The notes beneath the pieces were generated by a model. That model ran no database searches. It was not told where the DNA came from and saw only the letters and a program-made list of their open reading frames with translations. A DNA stretch of 64,000 nucleotides from Enterobacteriaceae bacterium. GTDB taxonomy: Bacteria; Pseudomonadota; Gammaproteobacteria; Enterobacterales; Enterobacteriaceae. How positions within the stretch are numbered: position 1 is the stretch's first letter; the number at the start of each line of letters is the position of its first letter. The stretch covers positions 21,696-85,695 of the forward strand of contig JAISKF010000036.1 in NCBI GenBank assembly GCA_031261005.1. Direction: 5' to 3'. A program made the translations under genes and the position numbers. Of the stretch, positions 19,099-28,481 are shown piece by piece.

Positions 19099-19412
19099 AG
19101 CGTTAATTATAAAAGTCTAATTGATACCGTTGACGGTTAATTATGAATATACCCAATAGCTTTCAATTTGCAGACAGGCAGCAAACTTAAAAGACAACGG
19201 GGAAAAATTTAATGCGACATCATACCTTATATTGGTCGGATTCTTAATTGATTCCTTATCAACCAATGCTCGCAGGAACGTACTGCAAATCTCATATTTA
19301 TAACCCAAATGTAGTAAAGATAACCTATTACGTTAAGTTACGGTTTACTCTGCCCGCCGTCTGTGCTGGAATCACGCCATATTTTTTATCTGCTCTGGAA
19401 GTATCTCTCTTT
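19099..19412. other. trmB/mutY divergent intergenic region
   Basis: About 310 bp carrying the divergent promoters. An open frame runs through it in phase with mutY from 19248, but the translated extension has no MutY similarity, so it is treated as leader. At 19147-19185 sits ATACCCAATAGCTTTCAAT-TTGCAGACAGGCAGC, a relative of the short repeat at 6739. No operator is recognised. Confidence 0.5.
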
Positions 19413-20468
19413 ATGTTGCAAGCAAAGCCATTTGCACAAGCTGTTTTGGGTTGGTATCAACAATACGGCAGAAAAACGCTTCCGTGGCAGATTGAAAAAA
19501 CACCTTATCATGTGTGGTTGTCAGAAGTGATGCTGCAACAAACGCAAGTCGCTACAGTTATCCCCTATTTCCAGCGTTTTATCGCTAAATTCCCTGATAT
19601 TAATGCACTTGCTGCTGCGCCGACTGACGAAGTTTTGCATCTGTGGACAGGGTTGGGTTATTACGCCAGAGCGCGTAATTTGCATAAAGCTGCCAAAATC
19701 ATTGCTCAGGAGCATGGCGGAGTCTTTCCTGATGATTTTCAAACGGTAAATGATTTACCCGGGATCGGTCGATCGACTGCCGGAGCGATCCTTTCGCTGT
19801 CTTTAAATCAGCATTTCCCCATTCTTGATGGCAACGTTAAGCGCGTGATCGCCCGTTGTTATGCCGTTGAGGGTTGGGCTGGAAAAAAAGAAGTGGAGAA
19901 GCGCTTATGGGACATCAGCACCGACGTTACGCCAGCGAAAGGTGTCGCACAATTTAATCAGGCAATGATGGATTTAGGTGCGCTGGTTTGCACGCGCTCG
20001 AAACCAAAATGTGAGCTTTGCCCGCTAAATAACGGCTGTATCGCCTATGCCAATCAAAGCTGGGCAAACTATCCTGCCAAGAAACCTAAATTGAAGATCC
20101 CTGAAAAAAGTGCATGGTTTCTGTTATTGAAAAACAGTGATAAAGTCTGGCTGGAACAACGGCCAAGCGTTGGATTGTGGGGTGGTCTATACTGTTTTCC
20201 ACAGTTTAGCGATGAATCATCAATGGCTCGATGGCTGGAACAGCGCGGTATGTCTGCCGATGATTTGCAGCAGCAAACCGCATTTCGCCACACTTTCAGC
20301 CATTTCCATCTTGATATTATTCCAATGCTGTTAGATACCAAATCGTCAGAAACCAAGCCAGACACGCACTGTTTAGATGAAAGCAACGGCATTTGGTATA
20401 ACTTACGACAACCGCCAGCAGTCGGTTTGGCAACACCGGTTGAACGATTAATTAACCAACTAAAGTAA
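19413..20468 (+). CDS. mutY: A/G-specific adenine glycosylase
   Basis: A 351-residue base-excision repair enzyme that removes adenine mispaired with 8-oxoguanine (E. coli 350 aa). Start set at [26 protein letters not shown]. The catalytic Glu38 is in [11 protein letters not shown], the helix-hairpin-helix is [12 protein letters not shown], catalytic Asp139 is in LDGNVKRVI, and the [4Fe-4S] ligands are Cys193, 200, 203 and 209. The C-terminal NUDIX-like 8-oxoG recognition domain covers about 230-345. It heads the mutY-yggX-mltC cluster. Confidence 0.97.
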   Translation: MLQAKPFAQAVLGWYQQYGRKTLPWQIEKTPYHVWLSEVMLQQTQVATVIPYFQRFIAKFPDINALAAAPTDEVLHLWTGLGYYARARNLHKAAKIIAQEHGGVFPDDFQTVNDLPGIGRSTAGAILSLSLNQHFPILDGNVKRVIARCYAVEGWAGKKEVEKRLWDISTDVTPAKGVAQFNQAMMDLGALVCTRSKPKCELCPLNNGCIAYANQSWANYPAKKPKLKIPEKSAWFLLLKNSDKVWLEQRPSVGLWGGLYCFPQFSDESSMARWLEQRGMSADDLQQQTAFRHTFSHFHLDIIPMLLDTKSSETKPDTHCLDESNGIWYNLRQPPAVGLATPVERLINQLK

Positions 20469-20502
20469 TTACGCGTTTAAAAAACGAACACGAGGATTAA
20501 GC

Positions 20503-20775
20503 ATGAGCAGAACGATTTTCTGTACTTACCTGCAAAAAGAAGCCGACGGGCAAGACTTCCAGCTTTATCCCGGTGAATTAGGTAAACGTATTTTCAACGA
20601 GATTTCTAAAGAAGCATGGGCACTGTGGATGACTAAGCAGACGATGCTTATTAATGAGAAAAAGTTAAATATGATGACACCAGAACATCGTCAACTACTT
20701 GAAAAAGAAATGGTTAACTTTCTGTTTGAGGGTAAAGATGTTCAAATCGACGGATATACTCCGCCAGAAAAATGA
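20503..20775 (+). CDS. yggX: probable Fe(2+)-trafficking protein
   Basis: A 90-residue oxidative-stress protein that protects Fe-S clusters and is linked to iron trafficking (E. coli 91 aa). Sequence hallmarks are [37 protein letters not shown] with the conserved cysteine near the N-terminus, [17 protein letters not shown] and ending [11 protein letters not shown]. It lies 34 bp after mutY, whose Fe-S cluster it may help maintain; cotranscription is likely. In E. coli it is in the SoxRS regulon; no soxbox was identified here. Confidence 0.96.
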   Translation: MSRTIFCTYLQKEADGQDFQLYPGELGKRIFNEISKEAWALWMTKQTMLINEKKLNMMTPEHRQLLEKEMVNFLFEGKDVQIDGYTPPEK

Positions 20776-20829
20776 TTTTATTATGTTATTTCCCACGCTT
20801 TTAGATAATTAAATTACGCGATCAGAACA

Positions 20830-21915
20830 ATGCCAATGAATTACAAAAAAATCTGTGCGTTATTGCTGGCAACGCCGCTGCTGTTCTCCTGCGGCGGTAA
20901 CAAATCCGATGTTGATAATGATCTCTATATTAAAGACACCAATGCGTTCGATATTTTGATGGGGCAATTTGCTCACGATGTCGAGAATATTTGGGGTCGC
21001 AGCGAAGTGCTGATCGCAGGTCCGAAAGACTACGTTAAATATACTGATCAATATCGTACCCGCAGCCACATTAACTTTGATGACGGTGTGATCACCGTTG
21101 AAACGCTTTCGCCAACTGATCCGCAAAATAGCTTACGTCAGGCGATTATTGCGACTTTGCTAATGGGAGAAGATCCGCAAACCACTGATCTTTATTCTGA
21201 TGTTAACGATATTCAAATCAGCAAAGAGCCATTCCTGTTCGGGCAAGTGGTGGATCAAGAGGGTAATGCTATCCGCTGGCAGTGGCGCGCCACACAATTT
21301 GCTGATTATCTGCTGCAAAACAAACTGAAAAAACGCACAGAGGGATTTCGCGTCATTTGGTCGGTTGATATTCCGCTGGTCGCCAACCATCTGGATAAAC
21401 GCGCTCACAAATATCTGCCGTATGTCCGTAAAGCCGCTCGCAAATATAAAGTTGATGAAACGCTGATTCTGGCGATCATGCAGACAGAATCCAGCTTCAA
21501 CCCTTATGCTGTCAGCCACTCTGATGCGCTTGGTTTAATGCAAGTCGTACAGCATTCCGCAGGTAAAGATGTATTTAAAGCTCAGGGTAAATCAGGGCAA
21601 CCAAGCCGTAATTATCTGTTTGATCCAGAAAGTAATATTGATACCGGCACGGCATATTTAGCCATTTTGCAGAATACTTATCTCGGCACGATCAGCAACC
21701 CAACCTCACGCCGTTACGCCGTGATCACCGCTTATAACGGCGGTGCAGGCAGCGTATTAAAAGTATTCTCGAATGATCGCAATCAGGCACCAAATGTCAT
21801 TAACCGCCTGTCACCGGGTGAAGTCTACCAGACGCTAACCACCAAACACCCATCGGCGGAATCACGTAATTATTTGTATAAAGTGAATACTGCACAGAAG
21901 AACTATCGGCGCTGA
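20830..21915 (+). CDS. mltC: membrane-bound lytic murein transglycosylase C
   Basis: A 361-residue outer-membrane lipoprotein that cleaves peptidoglycan to 1,6-anhydromuropeptides. The signal peptide ends in the lipobox LLFSC, and the mature protein starts at that Cys. An N-terminal MltC domain (about 30-180: [29 protein letters not shown]) precedes the SLT domain with the catalytic Glu in [14 protein letters not shown], then DALGLMQVV and AYNGGAGSV. The start could be the second Met two codons later. It is third in the mutY-yggX-mltC cluster; a repeat copy lies 30 bp downstream. Confidence 0.96.
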   Translation: MPMNYKKICALLLATPLLFSCGGNKSDVDNDLYIKDTNAFDILMGQFAHDVENIWGRSEVLIAGPKDYVKYTDQYRTRSHINFDDGVITVETLSPTDPQNSLRQAIIATLLMGEDPQTTDLYSDVNDIQISKEPFLFGQVVDQEGNAIRWQWRATQFADYLLQNKLKKRTEGFRVIWSVDIPLVANHLDKRAHKYLPYVRKAARKYKVDETLILAIMQTESSFNPYAVSHSDALGLMQVVQHSAGKDVFKAQGKSGQPSRNYLFDPESNIDTGTAYLAILQNTYLGTISNPTSRRYAVITAYNGGAGSVLKVFSNDRNQAPNVINRLSPGEVYQTLTTKHPSAESRNYLYKVNTAQKNYRR

Positions 21916-21945
21916 AATCAATATTCAGGTCACTGTCAGTAATAT

Positions 21946-22051
21946 CGTAGTAGGATTTTTGCGGAGGGGCGGCAATCTGCCGCCCGTTAAACCACCGAGA
22001 AATCAACGAGCGACAAATTATTCTTTTTCTTATCTAAATATGAAGTTAAAT
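21946..22051 (+). repeat. dispersed palindromic repeat, left end missing
   Basis: Begins inside the element: GGAGGGGCGGCAATCTGCCGCCCG, spacer AAACCACCGAGAAATCAACG, a decayed right core (GAGCGACAAATTA) and right tip TTTTCTTATCTAAATATGAAGTTA. It lies in the mltC-antiporter spacer. The decayed core suggests an old copy. Confidence 0.8.
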
Positions 22052-22172
22052 AGCCTGGATTAAATCCCCTGTTTTTTTGACATGATGGCTAACTTTTTGC
22101 TCAAATACTGAAACGTTTTTCCTCCACATCTTATGCTCGTCATAAATTTGCCCGCTAACGGAGTAATACCCG

Positions 22173-23603
22173 ATGCCTTATCCGCCATTACTAAAACGAC
22201 TTTCGCTATTATTTTGCTTGCTATTCGGGTTGCTGACGCCTGTCGCTAGTTTTGCCGCGGAAATCGATGGTTCAACACTCAGTCTGGCATGGGGAATTCC
22301 GTTTGTTGGCATTTTGCTTTCTATCGCCCTTTGCCCGCTGCTGATCCCAAGTATCTGGCATCATCATTTCGGTAAGATTACTGCGCTTTGGTCGCTGTTA
22401 TTTCTGATCCCATTCACTGTCAGTTTTGGCATGAATACCAGTGTCGGGCTGGTTGCTCACGCCATTCTTGCGGAATATATTCCGTTTATCATTCTACTGC
22501 TGGCGTTGTTTACTGTTTCCGGCGGCATTCTGGTTAAAGGAAATCTGCATGGTTCACCGAAACTGAATACCGGTCTGCTGGCTCTCGGCGTGATTTTAGC
22601 GTCACTGATGGGAACGACCGGCGCAGCGATGTTGATGATCCGCCCGTTAATTCGTGCCAATGACAATCGTAAACATCGTGTTCACACTATTATTTTCTTT
22701 ATCTTTTTGATTGCTAATATCGGCGGTGGGCTGACGCCTCTGGGCGATCCTCCGCTGTTTATCGGCTTCTTAAAAGGCGTGAATTTCTTCTGGACTGTGC
22801 ATCATATGTTCCTGCCGGTGCTGATCAGTTCCATTATCCTGCTGGGGCTGTTTTATCTGGTCGATAGCTATTACTACAAGCGAGAAGATGAAATAAAACC
22901 ACGCGATCCGACACCAGATTCCAAACTGCATATCTACGGTAAATTCAACTTTATTCTGCTGATCGGCGTGATCGGCAGCGTGCTGCTATCCGGAATTTGG
23001 CAGCCGAATATCGAGATTAACGTGTCAGGTGTGCATATTGCACTGCAAAATATCAGCCGCGATATTCTGCTGCTGATTATCACCGCGCTATCGATGAAGC
23101 TCACCGCCAAACAAGTGCGTTCCGTTAACCAGTTTAGCTGGGAGCCAATTTTAGAAGTCGGCAAACTGTTCGCTGGGATCTTTATCACCATCGGACCTGT
23201 ACTGGCGATCTTACGCGCTGGTCAAGACGGACAGATGGCGGGTTTAGTATCGATAGTGACAAATCCGCAAGGCGAACCGATCAACGCCATGTACTTCTGG
23301 TTGTCCGGCGCACTGTCCGGCTTTCTGGATAACGCCCCAACCTATCTGGTATTCTTCAACCTCGCCGCTGGCGACGCTGCAACGCTGATGGGTCCATTAC
23401 AGCAAACTCTACTGGCAATCTCGATGGGTTCTGTATTTATGGGCGCACTAACCTACATCGGTAACGCACCAAACTTTATGGTAAAAAGCATCGCCAGCCA
23501 AAGCGGTATCGAAATGCCGAGTTTCTTCGGTTATATGAAATGGTCATTTGGGATTTTAATTCCGCTGTTTTTAATTTTGACCGGAATTTTCTTTTTGGTT
23601 TAG
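22173..23603 (+). CDS. NhaD/ArsB-type sodium:proton antiporter
   Basis: A 476-residue inner-membrane protein with about 12 hydrophobic segments; the first (residues 8-28) may be a cleavable signal. It belongs to the ion transporter superfamily that includes NhaD, ArsB and CitM. The diagnostic motif is IANIGGGLTPLGDPPLFIGFLKGV around residue 185, with the counterpart SGALSGFLDNAPTYLVFFNLA near 380 and IGNAPNFMVKSIA near 430. Most likely it exchanges sodium for protons; the family does not fix the ion. An SD sequence (GGAG) precedes the ATG. It is a single gene between mltC and the tRNA-Gly. Confidence 0.78.
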   Translation: MPYPPLLKRLSLLFCLLFGLLTPVASFAAEIDGSTLSLAWGIPFVGILLSIALCPLLIPSIWHHHFGKITALWSLLFLIPFTVSFGMNTSVGLVAHAILAEYIPFIILLLALFTVSGGILVKGNLHGSPKLNTGLLALGVILASLMGTTGAAMLMIRPLIRANDNRKHRVHTIIFFIFLIANIGGGLTPLGDPPLFIGFLKGVNFFWTVHHMFLPVLISSIILLGLFYLVDSYYYKREDEIKPRDPTPDSKLHIYGKFNFILLIGVIGSVLLSGIWQPNIEINVSGVHIALQNISRDILLLIITALSMKLTAKQVRSVNQFSWEPILEVGKLFAGIFITIGPVLAILRAGQDGQMAGLVSIVTNPQGEPINAMYFWLSGALSGFLDNAPTYLVFFNLAAGDAATLMGPLQQTLLAISMGSVFMGALTYIGNAPNFMVKSIASQSGIEMPSFFGYMKWSFGILIPLFLILTGIFFLV

Positions 23604-23827
23604 GCTAAATAGCTAAAAATAGAAACCTTTGCTTTGATGAGGGTTTCTATTTACCTTAATAAAAAATGGTTTAATTTAAGGAATAAAATCAAGCAAATAT
23701 TTATCCATCAGATAACTAGCGTATTACATTTAAATTTGTTGGTGGCAATGCTGAAGTTCTTAAATTACAGCTTATATAAAGCTAAAGATCAGATCGATGT
23801 AAGGTAAGTCTCTGTCATTTGATTTGC

Positions 23828-23901
23828 TGGAGCGGGTGAAGAGAATCGAACTCTCGTATAGAGCTTGGGAAGCTCTCGTTCTGCCATTGAACTACACCCG
23901 C
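23828..23901 (-). tRNA. glyU: tRNA-Gly (anticodon CCC)
   Basis: A 74-nt minus-strand tRNA with encoded CCA. The acceptor arm GCGGGTG/CACCCGC, D-arm GTTCAATGGCAGAAC, anticodon stem-loop GAGC-TTCCCAA-GCTC (anticodon CCC) and T-arm GAGAG-TTCGATT-CTCTT all pair. It is almost identical to E. coli glyU. It stands alone, not in a tRNA array. Confidence 0.97.
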
Positions 23902-23984
23902 TGGGGATTTGGTACTCGAAAGAAATAGCCGCAAGATTATAAACCTCAATTCAATACAGAGAAAAGCGATATTTATTCCTTACT

Positions 23985-24185
23985 TAATCTAAACTTCGGA
24001 TAAGAAGTTATATTTTTACAATAAATTTCAAATGATTATATGATTTTGTGTAGGAGCGGTAATCTGCCGTCCGCCAAACCACGGTGAAATCAACTAGCGG
24101 CAGATTGCCGCCACTACGAATTAGTGTTTATTATCAATATATTAATCTATTGTTTTTACTATATTCTTATCCAAATCTGACGTTC
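23985..24185 (+). repeat. dispersed palindromic repeat, full copy
   Basis: Left tip TAATCTAAACTTCGGATAAG, middle AATAAATTTCAAATGATTATATG, core arms GTAGGAGCGGTAATCTGCCGTC and GCGGCAGATTGCCGCC-ACTACGAA around a CGCCAAACCACGGTGAAATC spacer, AT flank ATTATCAATATATTAATC and right end TTCTTATCCAAATCTGACG. Both outer core positions deviate together (GTAGGAG versus CACTAC), weakening the stem. It lies between tRNA-Gly and dps. Confidence 0.9.
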
Positions 24186-24216
24186 GCTTATGTTCCCTAT
24201 TTGCTCTCAAACCAAA

Positions 24217-24254
24217 CAAAAAAAGCCTCTTTAACATTGCTGCCAGAGAGGCTT
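24217..24254 (-). terminator. rho-independent terminator of dps
   Basis: Stem AAGCCTCT/AGAGGCTT with a run of seven U residues on the minus strand, about 30 bp after the dps stop. Confidence 0.88.
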
Positions 24255-24282
24255 GGAAAACTTAGGTCTTAATGAAACGAAC

Positions 24283-24786
24283 TTATGCCAGATGCGCTTC
24301 GATAAACCAGACGAATTTATCCAGATCGCGCGATGCCGCTGTAAGCATATCAGCAACATCGTCATCTTCCGCATCAGCAATAGCGTGACGCAGCTCGTTT
24401 GCCACAACAGCATAGCGATCTGCCAGTTCTTTCAGGTGATCTTCGATGCTGTAAATATTGGTTGGATACGGTTTCAGGGTGGTTTCCGCTTCCACCGCTT
24501 GCAGTGTACCTAAAGCCGTTCCGCCGAACTGAACAACGCGCTCAGCGAAAGTATCTTGATGAGCCAGCAGTACATCACGGAAACCGTCGATCATTTCGTG
24601 GGCGCTGATAAAGGTCGCACCTTTCATATTCCAGTGAGCTTGTTTTGTCACCAAAGCCAAATCGGCTAATTGAGCAACCATGTGGTTTAATGTTTTGATC
24701 GACGATAATTTAACGCTTTCTTTCACATCGATACGGGTAAAACCTAATTTAGATTGTTTTGCTTTTATCGCTTTAACTGTACTCAT
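24283..24786 (-). CDS. dps: DNA-binding ferritin-like protein Dps
   Basis: A 167-residue Dps protein (E. coli 167 aa), a dodecamer that oxidises and stores iron using hydrogen peroxide and compacts DNA. Start chosen at [13 protein letters not shown], whose lysine-rich tail is the DNA-binding segment; GAGG lies upstream. Ferroxidase residues are in [52 protein letters not shown] and [17 protein letters not shown] complete the family pattern. It has a terminator downstream, and a sigma-S-like -10 and an OxyR-like site upstream. Confidence 0.97.
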   Translation of the reverse strand: MSTVKAIKAKQSKLGFTRIDVKESVKLSSIKTLNHMVAQLADLALVTKQAHWNMKGATFISAHEMIDGFRDVLLAHQDTFAERVVQFGGTALGTLQAVEAETTLKPYPTNIYSIEDHLKELADRYAVVANELRHAIADAEDDDVADMLTAASRDLDKFVWFIEAHLA

Positions 24787-24836
24787 AATCCAATCCTCAT
24801 TGCTGTTGAACATGACATCGCTTCAAATATGAGCTA

Positions 24837-24843
24837 AGTATAG
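24837..24843 (-). promoter_or_regulatory. dps -10 element (CTATACT)
   Basis: On the minus strand the sequence CTATACT lies about 50 bp before the dps start, matching the extended -10 preferred by sigma S. The -35 position is poor, as expected for a promoter that uses sigma S or an activator. The OxyR-like site ends just upstream. Confidence 0.6.
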
Positions 24844-24864
24844 CACTCGCTCCAAATAACACTG

Positions 24865-24901
24865 ATAGTATAAATCTATCATATAGATAGCCATTCATAG
24901 C
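24865..24901 (-). promoter_or_regulatory. candidate OxyR binding site upstream of dps
   Basis: The plus strand reads ATAG-N7-CTAT-N7-ATAG-N7-TAGC, matching three of the four ATAG/CTAT elements of the OxyR motif with exact spacing. It is centred about 95 bp upstream of the dps start, abutting the likely -35 region. In E. coli OxyR activates dps, which fits. Confidence 0.65.
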
Positions 24902-25012
24902 TAGAGTAAAGCAAAATCCATTTTATTGCTGTTACAATGATTTTTATAGAACTTTTTTAACACATTTTTTCAACATTAATGGCGATTTTACAGCACAAAT
25001 ATTAGACAAGCA

Positions 25013-25053
25013 TAAAAAAGCCTTCATCAGTAATAAAGACTGATAAAGGCTTG
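25013..25053 (-). terminator. rho-independent terminator of prfB
   Basis: Stem AAGCCTT(T)ATCAG/CTGATGAAGGCTT with a U-run on the minus strand, about 35 bp after the prfB stop. Because it follows prfB directly, prfB is not cotranscribed with any downstream gene here. Confidence 0.88.
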
Positions 25054-25089
25054 TGTCTTGAACGTTACTTATGCGTATTGATAAAACGC

Positions 25090-26188
25090 TTATAAACCTG
25101 CTTTCAGACTTGCTTCGATAAATTTATCGAGATCGCCGTCTAATACCGCTTGCGTATTGCGCGTTTCTACACCGGTACGCAGATCTTTAATGCGCGAATC
25201 GTCCAGCACGTAAGAACGAATCTGACTGCCCCAGCCAATATCGGATTTGCTCTCTTCCATCACTTGTTTATCAGCATTTTTCTTCTGTAATTCATATTCA
25301 TACAGTTTTGCTTTCAACTGACGCATCGCCTGATCTTTATTTTTATGCTGTGAACGATCGTTCTGGCACTGCACCACAATATTGGTTGGCAGGTGAGTAA
25401 TACGTACCGCAGACTCTGTTTTATTAACGTGCTGACCGCCCGCACCGGAAGCGCGGTAAACGTCGATACGCAAATCGGCTGGATTGATGTCAATATCAAT
25501 ATCATCATCAACTTCAGGATAAACGAAAGCAGAGCTAAACGAGGTATGACGGCGACCGCCGGAGTCAAACGGGCTTTTACGCACTAAGCGATGCACGCCG
25601 GTTTCAGTGCGGAGCCAGCCGTAAGCATAATCGCCAATTACTTTGATAGTAGCGGATTTCGTACCGGCGACATCACCGTCTGATTCTTCAATCATTTCAG
25701 TTTTAAAGCCTTTGGCTTCTGCCCAGCGCAAATACATACGCACCAGCATACTCGCCCAATCCTGTGCTTCAGTGCCGCCGGAACCGGCTTGAATATCGAT
25801 ATAACAATCAGCGCTGTCATATTCGCCGGAGAACATACGGCGGAATTCCAACTGAGCTAATTTAGCTTCCAGTTGATTCACTTCAGTGACGGTTTCATTG
25901 AAAGTATCTTCATCATCTTCTTCAACCGCCAATTCCAGCAAGCCGTTAACATCATCAACACCCTGCTCAATCTGATCGATTGTATCTACGATGGCTTCAA
26001 GTGAAGAACGTTCTTTCCCTAACGCCTGAGCGCGTTCTGGCTCATTCCAGACATCAGGTTGTTCTAGTTCTGCATTAACTTCTTCTAAGCGCTCTTTTCT
26101 GGCATCATAGTCAAAGATACCCCCTCAGAACCGCTGTTCTTTCAGATAGATCCTGAATCTGGTTTCTTACCGGATTAATTTCAAACAT
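25090..26188 (-). CDS. prfB: peptide chain release factor 2 (programmed +1 frameshift)
   Basis: RF2, 365 residues after frameshifting, recognises UGA and UAA stop codons. The first 25 codons start at [12 protein letters not shown] and end at an in-frame UGA, codon 26; translation continues after a +1 shift as [13 protein letters not shown]. The tripeptide SPF ([11 protein letters not shown]) and the GGQ motif (SGAGGQHVN) are intact. The total length equals E. coli RF2. In E. coli prfB is followed by lysS and preceded by recJ; neither is here, so the operon has been taken apart. Confidence 0.97.
26111..26125 (-). promoter_or_regulatory. RF2 autoregulatory frameshift site
   Basis: The minus strand reads AGGGGG-TAT-CTT-TGA-C: an internal Shine-Dalgarno-like element (26120-26125) three bases before the slippery CUU (26114-26116) and the UGA (26111-26113). 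This is the classical RF2 signal, by which low RF2 favours the shift and so raises RF2 synthesis. Confidence 0.95.
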
Positions 26189-26274
26189 GATATGCAATTA
26201 CCGTTATGTCGTTGTTGTATGAAAAATTGTATGAAAGTTGGATAAATTTTCGTTGATAGGAATTTTATAGGTAG

Positions 26275-26435
26275 CAATTCTAACGAATTCAGGCGATAAC
26301 AGATACCAAAATATCTGCTGCCCGCCGATTTCACCGTTATTGAACAGGAGACAGAATGTTACCCGACAAAAATGACATAGTTATTTGAAACTTATTGTAA
26401 AAAATACAATTTCTTATCCGAAGATCTGGTTAATA
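26275..26435 (-). repeat. degenerate dispersed repeat copy, reverse orientation
   Basis: Read on the minus strand: TTAACCAGATCTTCGGATAAG, then ACAATAAGTTTCAAATAACTATG, a broken core (GGTAACATTCTG...), GGTGAAATCGGCGGGCAGCAGA and TTCGTTAGAATTG. The order of landmarks matches the family although both core hairpins are destroyed. It is the most decayed copy in the window. Confidence 0.65.
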
Positions 26436-26603
26436 AAATAATGTTGAATAGCTAAAAATAAAAATCATTAAAATGTTTTTCTACCCTGCTTTTATCTATA
26501 GTTCTGGTGCAGTCACATCATATTCAAATGCTTCTGGTTCATCATTATTTAGACAAGATATAAATATTAGAACATCAACAAAGCAGCTTATTAAGCTCCC
26601 CGT

Positions 26604-26638
26604 AAAAAACAAAAACCACCTCAAATGAGATGGTTTTT
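26604..26638 (-). terminator. rho-independent terminator of the MHS transporter gene
   Basis: Stem AAAACCATCTC/GAGGTGGTTTT-type (AAACCACCTC-AAAT-GAGATGGTTT on the plus strand) with A and T tracts on both sides, 20 bp after the stop codon of the upstream minus-strand gene. Confidence 0.85.
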
Positions 26639-26657
26639 ATCGTAACAACAAGAGTTA

Positions 26658-28016
26658 TTAATCAGCAATAATTGCTTTACCTGTTGTGCTTCTAATTGCT
26701 TTTTCTTTTGCTTGCCAGCCTTTATAAGAAATCGGCAAGAATGAGACCGCGATCGCCAGCAGGGATACAACTCCGACATAATACGCAGGTGCCATCGCGC
26801 TATGCTGTAACCATGCGCCGGTGATCATTGGTGTTAATCCACCGAAGATGGCATAAGCCAGATTGTAGGCAAATGACAAGCCGGTAAAGCGAATCGCTGG
26901 CGGGAAAGCGCGCGTACTGATAATCGGCAATGTTGCACAAGCACCAGCAAATAAGCCCATTAAACCATAGTTAAACATCAACTCGCCACCGCTGATTTCC
27001 GGGCTGAGTGTACTGTAAAAATAGTATGCCGCAATCGCCAAACCACCCCATGCAGCAGTCATATAAACGCGCGCGTCCACTTTATCGCTAATCCAGCCCC
27101 ACATCACACACCCTAACGATAGCATGGCAGTAGCAACGCAGTTAGCTTCCAGTGAGATAGTACGGTCGATGTGATACATCTTTTCCAAAACGATTGTTGG
27201 CGTCATTAGAATTGTAACGACTATCGCGGTAGACAGAGACCAAGTCAGAATCGCCGTGATAATAGTCGCTTCTTTATGACTGCGGATAACAGTTTTAATC
27301 GGCAGTTCTTGTGCTAATGCTTTTTTCTCAGCCATTTCTTTGAAAATCGGCGTTTCTTGCAAGAATTTACGCAGATACACCGAAATAAACCCAAATACAC
27401 CGCCAAGAATAAATGGAATACGCCACGCGAATTCATTAATTTCCGCGATGCTGTAACTGCGCTGTACACAAATTGCCACAATAGAACCCAGCAGGATACC
27501 GCCGGTAATACCGGAAGTCAGCGTACCAACCCCCAAACCATAACGCTGTTCAGGAGTATGTTCTGCGATAAACACCCAAGCGCCCGGCATTTCACCGCCG
27601 ATAGCTGCACCTTGCAGGATACGCATTAACAGCAGCAGAACCGGAGCCATAACACCCAGTGTTTCATAAGTTGGCAGCAGACCAATAACCATCGTTGGCA
27701 ATGCCATTAAGAAAATACTCAGGGTGAACATACGTTTACGACCGATAATATCGCCGTAATGCGCCATTATTACGCCGCCGATCGGTCTGGCGAGATAACC
27801 CGCAGCAAAAATACCCAGCGTTTTCATCTGAGCAATAAATTCATTATCACCAGGGAAGAACAATTGCGTTAACGTTCCGGTGAAGAAAACAAAGATAACA
27901 AAATCATAAAACTCTAACGTACCGCCAAGCGACGATAATCCCAGAGTTTTATAATCACTTTTATTTAACGGTCGCGCTTTTGGCTGACCGGTGATTACAG
28001 ATGAAGATGCTGTCAT
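26658..28016 (-). CDS. MFS transporter, metabolite:H+ symporter (MHS) family
   Basis: A 452-residue inner-membrane protein with twelve predicted helices. The N-terminal block LSSLGGTLEFYDFVIFVFF and the loop RPIGGVIMAHYGDIIGRKRMFTLS are typical of the MHS family (ProP, ShiA, KgtP, CitA). The stretch RILQGAAIGGEMPGAWVFIAEHTPEQRYGLG is the second signature. The C-terminal coiled coil of ProP is absent, so osmolyte sensing is unlikely. The substrate is probably a carboxylic acid or similar solute but cannot be read from the sequence. It is a single gene with its own terminator. Confidence 0.82.
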   Translation of the reverse strand: MTASSSVITGQPKARPLNKSDYKTLGLSSLGGTLEFYDFVIFVFFTGTLTQLFFPGDNEFIAQMKTLGIFAAGYLARPIGGVIMAHYGDIIGRKRMFTLSIFLMALPTMVIGLLPTYETLGVMAPVLLLLMRILQGAAIGGEMPGAWVFIAEHTPEQRYGLGVGTLTSGITGGILLGSIVAICVQRSYSIAEINEFAWRIPFILGGVFGFISVYLRKFLQETPIFKEMAEKKALAQELPIKTVIRSHKEATIITAILTWSLSTAIVVTILMTPTIVLEKMYHIDRTISLEANCVATAMLSLGCVMWGWISDKVDARVYMTAAWGGLAIAAYYFYSTLSPEISGGELMFNYGLMGLFAGACATLPIISTRAFPPAIRFTGLSFAYNLAYAIFGGLTPMITGAWLQHSAMAPAYYVGVVSLLAIAVSFLPISYKGWQAKEKAIRSTTGKAIIAD

Positions 28017-28481
28017 TTACTAAGAACCTGCTATTAAATTTATTGTGTTACGAGATATTTACTGAAAAATAAATCATAGGTTACAAGAAATAACCAATAA
28101 TTACGCAATCGATAATTAGCAATATATGAATTTGAAATAGGTACAACGTTCAGAATTAATCTGTCGATGAAATCATTCAATCCATTGAACTGTGATTAGC
28201 ACTGCGTAGCTAAGGTGAATGGTTATTGGTCGGCATTATAGTATTTAATTCGGCATACTGTAAACAGAATAACCAAACATAGGTTTATTTGCATTGTTAT
28301 TACCTAGTTTTACAAAATATTTAACTAAATAAATCGTATTTAAGAATAATTCGTAACGTTAATATTCAGGCATACCAAATTAGTGTCTTAGATCAAAAGA
28401 ATTATTAGTGTTGGTTTATTTTATATTTACCCTGCCATGTAAATAACCTAAATGACAGATAAAAATAATTTTTATAACTAA
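28017..28481. other. spacer between MHS transporter and GntP permease
   Basis: About 465 bp, very AT-rich, holding the transporter promoter. The segment 28444-28475 (TAACCTAAATGACAGATAAAA then TAATTTTTA) resembles the left tip of the dispersed repeat and may be a remnant next to the permease stop codon. No gene, RNA or clear operator is recognised. Confidence 0.4.

Larger units (their letters stand above)
26189..26657. other. prfB upstream spacer with decayed repeat
   Basis: About 470 bp between prfB and the MHS transporter. It contains the prfB promoter region, a degenerate repeat copy (26275-26435) and the terminator of the transporter gene (26604-26638). I find no gene in the remainder. 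Confidence 0.5.

Noticed and set aside
19248..19412. Extended N-terminus for mutY
   Set aside because: The open frame continues 55 codons upstream, but the residues do not resemble MutY; the protein aligns with E. coli MutY from the ATG at 19413.
26105..26188. prfB read as a frameshifted pseudogene
   Set aside because: The in-frame UGA at codon 26 with AGGGGG and CUU directly upstream is the normal RF2 programmed frameshift.
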